A DNA stretch of 64,000 bases from Lepus europaeus (lineage: Eukaryota; Chordata; Mammalia; Lagomorpha; Leporidae), in contig NC_084837.1 of NCBI RefSeq assembly GCF_033115175.1, forward strand, positions 90,950,499-91,014,498, in the 5' to 3' direction. A model generated the notes under the pieces. That model did no database searches and had not been told where the DNA came from. It saw only the letters and a list, made by a program, of their open reading frames with translations. Shown piece by piece: positions 56,481-64,000 of this stretch. The translations under genes were made by a program, and so were the position numbers. How positions within the stretch are numbered: the stretch's first letter is position 1; every line of letters starts with the position of its first letter.

Positions 56481-58519
56481 CCTTTGCTAACTGGGCTCGA
56501 GTTGGCTGGAAGCTGGGTCCTTGTGCCCTGCATCAGGTTCCGGGGGGGCACACAGGCACACCTTGGCGAGAGCCTTCAGGCCTGCTGCCTGCGGGTCACC
56601 TAGAGGAGCAGCTCCAGGACTGAGCCCATGGCTGCCACACGGGGCGACTGGTGGAGAAACGGGAGGAAGGGGCCAGGGCGGGAGAGCGGGCAGGGACACC
56701 TGGCCTGGTGCCGCTGTAGGTCTTCCCCATGCTCTCCTGGCCGTCTCTGCCCCCAGCCACACGGCCAGGCTCGCTTCTCCTGAAGAGGGCCAGGCCCTGA
56801 CCTGGGACGTAGCTCCTTGCATTCCTGTCCCCCGGCCTCCTCTTTATCACCACCATCGCTGCAAGGCTGGTGGCTTCCAGCCACAGAGGATGGAAAAGTA
56901 CGCCTGTTGCAACACCCTGTGAGTCAGTTGGTCGTAAATTATGGGGCCGCCCTGTCAGCTCTGATGCCCCGGAGTCTGGCCCATGGGTTAAGGACACGGT
57001 GCTGGCTCCCGGGGTGGGAAAGGGTATGGGCGACTCCACATGCTGCTTTGAAATTAAGCAGGCTGGCAGCAAGGCACCCGCAGGTGCAAGGGACACAGCC
57101 AGGGAAAAGGAGCTGTCACCAAGGCAGCACTCCGAGGGTTAATTCCCTCCCACGCCCTGTCCTCCAAGCCAGGTTTTGCCTTATACACTTGTCCTGTCTT
57201 TGACCTTGACACCAGGCCTGGTTCACCCCCAGGTGCTGTGGTTGCTGGGGTAAACCTCAGACAAGGGCGTTCTGCCTGGGCACCCCAGCGCCCCACCACA
57301 CCTTCTTCCCCTGGGAGTACCTGGGAGTTCCCTGGCCCAGGTGGCCAGGCTGACCTTGTGAGATCATCTGGAGCCTGTCAGAGGTATGACCCTCATGGCT
57401 TCTACATCCCAGGGTCCCCCCTGCAGCCACCCCACCACCTTGCCACCCCACGGGTTGTGGAGTTGATGGCTGCCCTCCTGGGGGCTGACGGCTGGCGTGG
57501 CTGGTTGGGAGTTCTAATTCTAGCCTGACTCACAGTATGAACTTGACCCCATCACCACCTGGGCTCAGTTCCTTGTCTCTGAAAGAGGCATCCAGGGCTT
57601 GGTGAGGCGTGTCAGCCTCAGCGCTATTGGCGGTTTGGATGGAGAATCTTTTTATTATTATTATTATTACTATTTTTTTTTTTTTGGTGGGGGAAGCTAG
57701 ACTGGCTCTGGGGACATCCTGGGCACTGTATGACCTTGAACAGCGTCCTTGGCCTCACCTGCTGCATGTCGAAGCGTCACCTCCAGGTTGGATGACCTCG
57801 GATGGTTACCCACAAGGCAGGGACAGCCCTGGGTGTGTGGATGGGACTGGGTGTGAGTGAGGAATCCGTAGGTAGGGGCTGGCCTGCTGGACCTCTTGCT
57901 GAAAGCCAAGATCAACTTCTCTCTGCCTTCAGATCTTAGGTTACATAAGCAGGTGGGGGCAGGGCAGCAGGCCTGGTGACTAATCATGTACCTGTGCCTT
58001 GGGGACCAGTGCACCCCCACTTACGCCTCTCAGCTGCTGCCCAGGGAGGGGACACAGGAAGTGAATCCACCATGGGGAAATGTGTGCGTGAGGCCCCGGC
58101 CCGCCCGCCACGGCCTGCCCGGCTTATATTTTGTTTATTTCTCCCCAGTGAGCTGTTTATTAACTTCTTCCATGGAAGCCCCTTCTGACCTTGTTGCTTA
58201 ACAGAAGGTCAGAGTCGTCTTCTGGTGAGTGGGGGCGGGTGGGAGGGGTTTGCTCTGGGCTGGGCATGGTACTGACCCGGAACTGTGGGTTTGGGTCACA
58301 CACTGGCGGAGTCCTCCTTGGTGAGACCGTGCTCTAGAGTGTGGGTCCCTGGCCGCCTGCAGACCCTGGCCGCGGGAGGACAGGGAAGGGGTGATCTGTG
58401 GGTGCAACGCTGGGAAGGTGCGTGGGGGCACCAGCAGCTCCGCCCAGGGCTACGCTTGAATCTGGGGAGGTGGCCGTGGTCCTTAGACAGCTTCGCCAAA
58501 GGAAGAGGTGGGTTTTCGG
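56481..58519. other. GC-rich sequence, nothing firm recognised
   Basis: A possible sense MIR piece lies at 57,515-57,605. An ATT/T-rich run lies at 57,648-57,685. No SINE over 2 kb and no coding signal recognised. Confidence 0.4.
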
Positions 58520-59124
58520 CCTTCTTGCTATTGTAAAATGTACAAACTATAAAATGTGCCACCTCACCCGCGTCTAAGTGTCCAATCCACTGTCGTTAGG
58601 AACACCCACCCTGTCGTCCACCTGTCACCACTGTCCACCTGTCACCACCATCCATCCACAATGTATGTCCTGTCTTCCAGCTGGAACTCTGTGCCCAATA
58701 AACAGTGATTCCCGGGTCCCCTCCCAAGCCCTGGAGCCACCATTCCGTTCTCGGTCGCTCTGGGTACCCGGTGCAGGTGAAGCCGCGCCGTGTTCGTTTC
58801 AGTGACCAGCTGATTTCATTTAGCACAATCCGCCCCCCCCACTCCCCCCCGGCACTCCCATTGCGTCGTGTGTCCAAGTCGCTTCCTTCCGCAGGCTGGG
58901 CAGTGTTGCTTCCTGCGGACGGCCCCACTCCGTGTGCCCATTCGTCTGTCGCAAGACACCTGGCTGGTCTCCCGCCTCGGTGACTGTAGGCAATGCTACG
59001 GTGCAGCGGGCGTGCAAGTAACACCTGGACTCGCTGCTTTCAGTTCCTTCGTGTGCTTGCCCAGAAGTGGAATTTTAAAGATCCGTTTTATCTATTTGAA
59101 AGGCAGAGTAAAGGAGAGAGAGGA

Positions 59125-59166
<42 letters not shown>

Positions 59167-59455
59167 TCCATCTGCTGGTTCACTCCCTAAATGGCTACAC
59201 AACAGCTGGGACTGGGCGAGGCCAAAGCCAGGAGCCAGGAACTCCATCCGGGTCTCTTATGTGGGTGCAGGGGCCCAAGTACTAGGGCCATCTCCTGCTG
59301 CCTTCCCATGTGCATTGGCAGGGAGCTGGATCAGAAATGGAGCAGCCGGGACTTGAACCAGCACCCATACAGGCTGCCGGTGTTGCAATTGGCAGCTTTA
59401 CCCACTGTGCCTTAGCTATGGATAATTTTTTGAGCAGCCTCTGTACCATGGGGGA
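58520..59455 (-). mobile_element. Antisense L1M 3' UTR, GC-drifted and interrupted
   Basis: Colinear with the L1M 3' UTR read backwards: GTAAAATGTACAAACTATAA, CCACCATCCATCCACAATG, CCAGCTGATTTCATTTAGCA, and CTTGCCCAGAAGTGGAATTT just before the SINE. After the SINE, TTTTTTGAGCAGCCTCTG continues it. Confidence 0.65.
59077..59412 (-). mobile_element. CSINE within L1
   Basis: Antisense copy from AAAGATCCGTTTTATCTATT through a GA run to CACTGTGCCTTAGC. Confidence 0.9.
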
Positions 59456-59765
59456 AGGAAGAGGTGTTTGAACTTGGCTTTGAGGATGAACATGAGATCT
59501 GGCATGTAAGGGAAAGAGATGGCTTGGAGGTGTTTGTGCTGGACCAGAGGAGGCCGTGCCCAGGGCTGTGGAGGCTGGGGGAGGAGGGGGCACAGGAAGG
59601 GCCCGGTGGCAGGCTGTGCCCTGTGGACAGTCAGGACACTGGAGAGGTTTTTAATCAGTGGGTGACACAGGCTGGTTGTCACCTTAGCAGGACGCTGCTG
59701 GGAATGATGTCCGATGGGTTGAAAGGGAGCAGAGAGGACTTGGGGGTGGGAAGGAAGCAGGTGTG
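59456..59765 (+). repeat. Ancient repeat, same type as at 10.1 kb
   Basis: GGAAGAGGTGTTTGAACTTG, GGCTTTGAGGATGAACATG and GAGGTTTTTAATCAGTGGGT follow the same old purine-rich repeat family pattern. Family not named. Confidence 0.4.
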
Positions 59766-60344
59766 AAGGGTGGGGGGTGGCGCCTGGGTGCCCAGGTCTC
59801 TGGTTTGGTGGTCGGCAGTGCTGCACCTGCTTGGGCAAACTTGGGAGGAGCAGTGGTTTAACAAGAGGAGAGGATCATCTTAGGTCAGTGGCTCTGAAGG
59901 GCCCACACAGCTAGCTAAGAGACGAAGAGTGTTGATGAGCCAAGACGAAGGTTTGACCTGTGTACACGGCGGCACAGAGCATAGCACGGACACGACGCTG
60001 GGTAGGGGCCAGGGCAGTGACGTCGTGTGACAGCTCAGAAGGCCCAGTGGCGGCTGGACCTGCTCTGCACGGCCCCCTCCCTGCCCTGGGTGTGCCCCGT
60101 CCGCCTGCATATTTTCCCTGCCACCTTTGGGATCCGTGCTGGTGCTGGGCCCTGAGGGAGGAGAGAGGGAGAGAAACACGACCCAGTGACTTTCATTCAT
60201 CTTTGGTCCCATAAAGCTCAGAGGCTGCAACTCGGCCAGACCTTCTGCACAGGTAAATGTTTCCTCGTGGCGGGCAGTGTGCGGGAGAAGTGGGGGTGTC
60301 GTGTGTCGTGGGATCTCACAGAGTCCACGGTGGGAGTTTTCACC
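59766..60344. other. Unannotated sequence
   Basis: Nothing recognised. Confidence 0.4.
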
Positions 60345-60433
60345 TTGCACTCCTGATGTTTTAGGTCACAAAGTTCTTTTTTTGTTTAAGTTTTTTTTTT
60401 TTTTGAAAGTCAGAGTTACACAGAGAGAGAGGT

Positions 60434-60475
<42 letters not shown>

Positions 60476-61110
60476 CTTCCATCTGCTGGTTCACTCCCCA
60501 GTTGGCCACAATGGCCGGAGCTGCGCCGATCTGAAGCCAGGAGCCAGGAGCCTCTTCCGGGTCTCCCACGCAGGTGCAGGGGCCCAAGCACTTGGGCCAT
60601 CTTCTACTGCTTTCCCAGGCCATAGCAGAGAGCTGGATTGGAAGTGGAGCAGCTGGGTCTAGAGTTACAGAGAGAGAAGGAGAGGCAGAGAGAGAGAGAG
60701 GTCTTCCATCTGCTAGTTTACTCCCCAATTGGCTGCAACGGCTGGAGCTGTGCCAATCCAAAGCCAGAGCCTGGAGCTTCTTCTGGGACTCCCACATGGG
60801 TGAAGGGACTATCTTTCACTGCTTTCCCAGGTTCACTAGCAGGGAGCTGGATCAGAAGTGGAGCAGCTGGCGCTCGAACCGGTGCCCATATGGGATGCCG
60901 GCACTGCAGGCCAGGGCTTTAACCCACTGCGCCACAGCACCAGCCCCAAGGCCACAAAGTTCTTTGCTGTGGGGGCCGGTCCTGGGCATTGTAGGATGCT
61001 GGTGATATGTCCACACTGGCAGCCAGAAGCTGCACACCTCCCCTTCCAGGCTGGGATGAACAAATATTTTTCTAGACGTTAGCACATGTATCCCCAGGGA
61101 CATTTACGAT
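60345..61110 (-). mobile_element. MER20-like element interrupted by a SINE dimer
   Basis: The right part, CTTTGCTGTGGGGGCCGG with TCCTGGGCATTGTAGGATGC, is the MER20 pattern in antisense. A SINE dimer occupies 60,380-60,952. Confidence 0.5.
60380..60952 (-). mobile_element. CSINE dimer within a single target-site duplication
   Basis: Two antisense CSINEs run head to tail: 60,380-60,660 lacks its tRNA-like head and ends CAGCTGGGTCT. The second, 60,661-60,952, lacks its tail and starts AGAGTTACAGAGAGAG. One pair of 13-bp duplications (CACAAAGTTCTTT at 60,367-60,379 and 60,953-60,965) flanks the whole. Confidence 0.88.
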
Positions 61111-61114
61111 CCAT

Positions 61115-61900
61115 TGTCCTAGGGGTTAGGAAGGGGGCTTCTTTGAAGAAATGATGTGAATCTGATTTCCAAAAGATAGATAGGAATGAATCGAGTGCAG
61201 AGGGGAGGCCAGGACCCAAAGCATGGGCTGCAGCAGGTGCAAAGGCCCTGAGGTGGGAGACAGCACCGGGACCAGGGAGGAAGCTGCTGTAGCCCATCGG
61301 TGGGCAGTGATGGAAGTGGGGACGACTGGACAGATTCTGGGGGGATTCAGGAAGGAACCGCCAGGTTTTGATGGCTGGAAGGCTTTGGACGTAAGAGTGG
61401 CCAGGAAACACCCAGGTGTGCAGAATGAAGCTGACAGGAAGCCACCTGGCCACAATTTTGGTGTGTGGGGTTGGAGACGCCGGGAGATGTCCATGTGGGG
61501 TCACAGGCTCCTTGGCTCCCCGCTCACAGGAGGGAGTGTGACCTGTGTGCAGGTGGTGAGGAAGCCGAGGCAGACAGCGTGGGGCCGGCAGGGAAGAGTG
61601 AGGGGACCAGGAGGGAAGAGTGGGAGGCAGGGGCCCAGCCCCTGGAGGTGGAGGAGGGGCAGCCTGCAGGGGCTGGAGGAGGCGCTCACAGGACCTGAAG
61701 AGTGTGGCGCGGTGCACAGTGGGAGCGCGTGGGAGCCCCGTGGAGGGTGTGGAGGACAGCCCGTGAGGACTGGAGAGCAGCTGCTGGGTTTGGAAGTGGC
61801 GCGGGCAGAGGTCAGGCTGGGGCAGTGCAGGACTGGACACGGCTGCAGGCTGCTTTTACGAAAAAGGCGTCAGTGGGAGTGAGGAGAGACTGCACAGATG
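61115..61900 (+). repeat. Ancient repeat, same type as at 10.1 and 59.5 kb
   Basis: GCAGCAGGTGCAAAGGCCCT, GAGGTGGGAGACAGC, then GGCTTTGGACGTAAGAGTGG. Diverged and GC-rich. Only the first 350 bp are reasonably clear. Confidence 0.35.
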
Positions 61901-61920
61901 CCAGAATGGGAAGAGGCTTA

Positions 61921-62155
61921 AGATCCTGTGACCCACATCGGAGTACTAGGTTCGAGTCCCAGCTCCGGCTTCTGGTTCCGGCTTCCTGCTAATGCGGATC
62001 CTGGGAGGCAGCAGTGGGTTCCTGTCTCCCACGTGGGAGACCTGGATGGAGTCCTGGCGCCCAGCTTTGGCCTGGCCCAGCCCTGGCCTTTCCTGGCATG
62101 TGGGGAGTGAAGCAGTGGCGGGAGCTGTTTCTCTGCCTTTTACGTAAGTAAAAGA
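61921..62155 (+). mobile_element. CSINE-related SINE, 5' shortened
   Basis: Sense copy: CTAGGTTCGAGTCCCAGCTC, TTCCTGCTAATGCGGATCC, CTCCCACGTGGGAGACCTGG, with a short CT tract and an imperfect tail. Confidence 0.75.
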
Positions 62156-62227
62156 TCAAGCAGGAGAGGGAGCTGCAGAGGAGTTCATTTGTTTAGTCTT
62201 TCTCATTTTGCAGCTCCCTCTCCCGAC

Positions 62228-62571
62228 TTTTTTTTTTTTTTAAAAGATTTATTTGTTTGAAAGGCAGAGTTACAGAGAGGCAGAGGCAGAGGCAGAGAGA
62301 GAGAGAGAGAGAGGTCTTCCATCCGCAGGTTCACTCCCCAATTGGCTGCAACAGCCGAGCGGCACCGATCTAAAGCCAGAAGCCAGGAGTTTCCTCTGGG
62401 TCTCCCACGTGGGTGCAGGGGCCCAAGAACCTGGGCCATCTTCTGCTGCTTTCCTGGGACATAGCAGACAGCTGGATCGGAAGTGGAGCAGCCGGGACTC
62501 GAACTGGCGCCCATATGGGGTGCTGGTACTGCAGGTAGCGGCTTTACCCACTATGTCATAGCGCCGGCCCC
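62228..62571 (-). mobile_element. CSINE
   Basis: Antisense copy from the T-tract and AAAAGATTTATTTGTTTGAA to TCATAGCGCCGGCCCC. An imperfect flanking repeat (CTCCCGACTTTTT and CTCCCCCAACTTTTT) fits the target duplication. Confidence 0.93.
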
Positions 62572-62738
62572 TCCCCCAACTTTTTAAGGAAACAAATGTA
62601 CACGGATGAGAATTCAGAAACTGAAGATTTCCCTGAGCCGCGTGCTCACCCCAACCCTTCTCCCTGACCTGTGCATTCCTCCCTCCTTGGAGAAAACTCT
62701 GCTGGTTTCATGCCTGTGTTAGTGCTTTCTCTTTGTAA

Positions 62739-62845
62739 TTTTTAGAAATTTATTTATTTATAATTAAATTTATTTATTTTCATTTATTCATTTATTTATT
62801 TTCATTATTTAATTTATTTATTTTCATTATTATGTCATTTTATTT
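62739..62845. repeat. (TTTA)n / AT-rich low complexity
   Basis: Interleaved ATTTATTT and TTTTCATT units before an antisense SINE, probably expanded from its A-rich tail. Confidence 0.85.
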
Positions 62846-63126
62846 GAAAAGCAGAGAGAGAGAGAGAGAGAGAGATGGTGACCTTCCATCTCTTGGTTCA
62901 CTTCCCAGATGCCTATAACAGCTGGGGCTGGGTCAGGCTGAAGTCAGGGGTGAGGAACTTAACCCAGGTCTCCCTCATGGTGACAGGGACTCCTAGTACT
63001 GGAGCCGTCACCTGCTGCCTCCCAGGGTGGGCGTTAGCAGGAAGCTGGGTCAGACGCCAGCGAGCAGGGACGCAGGGCGGGCTCTCCAATAAGGGACGGC
63101 TTGAGCCCTGTGCCAGGTGCCTGCCC
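62832..63126 (-). mobile_element. CSINE-related SINE, diverged
   Basis: Antisense copy from TCATTTTATTTGAAAAGCAG through a GA run to CCAGGTGCCTGCCCC. Confidence 0.8.
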
Positions 63127-64000
63127 CAAGCGCGACTCCCGTGGTTCTTGGCTTTAGAATGTTCCAGGACATGGGTGTCACATAACTTATCCAGCCAATC
63201 TGACGTGTGGACTCGGCGGCTGTTTCTCGTGGCTTGCCACCACCCAAGGCACCTGGCACTTGAGTCGTGTTGCAAGTGTAGCTGGGGACCCAGGGTACTT
63301 CAGAAGCCTCCCGGAAAGGCAGAGCGCAGAGAAGTTTGTTTGGTGCAAAGCAATGGAAGCCGTGCAGTTTCTCCGTGAGCTGTGGTTCTGCGACCTTGTC
63401 CACATCCACATCAGCGTTGGCATCGGTGACCAGAAGTCACGTGCACCTGTGTTTTGGAAGTGACCATCAGCTCGCAGCGGAGTGCAGGCCCCGCCCCACC
63501 ATCAGCAGCAGCCGGGATGCTCGCTCTCCGCACCCAGCGTCACCCGGGCTGCCCATAGCTGCAAGTCCGGACCACGGAAACCAGTTTCTTGACATGGCTT
63601 TCATGTGCATTTTCCCAACGTGGACGAGGTTCAATACTTCGCCACGGCCTCTTGGAAGAGCCACTGGGTGCCCTGTCTCTCCTCCGTCCAGCCAGGCACT
63701 GTGTGCATTTTCTATTAGGTGCCCAGCTTTGTCTTGGTGAATGAGAGGAAGCTTTGTGTAGGGGGGTGGGGGGCTCCCGTCTTTTGTCCAGAATGCGAAT
63801 CACCTCCCTGACCTGGGTTAGGGCACTTTTATTGTTGCTGCTCTGGGTGCTAATGGGAGAGCCACAGGGCAGGCGGGGAGGGGGGTGTCTCTGGCACAGG
63901 GTCCTGGAGGAGGAGGAGGCATGGAGGGGGTCCCCAGCATGAGCAGGGTGGCCTGCAGGCAGAGCGGTCCCTGCTCTGTAAGGGGTGGAAGGGAGGGAAC
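63127..64000. other. Unannotated GC-rich sequence to window end
   Basis: No coding exon or transposon recognised. G-rich runs lie at 63,757-63,772 and 63,871-63,890. Confidence 0.4.

Overview
This is vertebrate nuclear DNA, and almost certainly lagomorph, most likely European rabbit (Oryctolagus cuniculus). About forty copies of the tRNA-derived lagomorph C-repeat SINE (CSINE) are spread across the window. An L1 3' untranslated region of rabbit type lies at about 41.7-42.57 kb. The only gene read with confidence is a multi-exon mammalian gene with canonical GT/AG introns. No prokaryotic features, CRISPR arrays, rRNA genes or functional tRNA genes were seen.

Positions 1-27,155 hold the 3' part of GLCE on the + strand. 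GLCE encodes D-glucuronyl C5-epimerase, the Golgi enzyme that turns glucuronic acid into iduronic acid during heparan sulfate and heparin synthesis. Positions 1-11,338 belong to the intron upstream of the first coding exon. The three coding exons are 11,339-11,937 (ATG at 11,352), 15,977-16,222 and 23,410-24,434. They join in frame to predict 618 residues. A 3' UTR of about 2.7 kb follows and probably ends near 27,155, after a polyadenylation signal at 27,135. Three earlier AATAAA signals could give shorter transcripts. The introns are full of SINEs, mostly antisense, and of three antisense L1 fragments.

Positions 27,155-53,300 are intergenic and GC-richer. They contain strong CTCF-like motifs near 29.3, 30.57 and 36.74 kb, and a retroelement nest at 40.8-45.2 kb with two L1 pieces and two probable endogenous-retrovirus LTRs. 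A CpG-dense patch lies at 47.5-47.74 kb and a MaLR-type LTR at 48.7-49.2 kb. No coding gene could be supported here.

Positions 53,380-54,180 form a clear CpG island with GC boxes and a candidate splice donor. From remembered human gene order (GLCE followed about 27 kb downstream by PAQR5 on the same strand), this is the best candidate for the PAQR5 promoter and first untranslated exon. No PAQR5 coding exon was recognised, so 54.2-64 kb is probably its first intron. That stretch is rich in SINE, MIR, MER20 and old L1 sequence.

No convincing new biological system was found. The most unusual items are a headless/full CSINE dimer within one target-site duplication, a fold-back SINE chimera, a 36-bp CCAAT-containing element present twice around the CpG island, a small palindromic element present four times, and the isolated CpG-dense patch at 47.5 kb.
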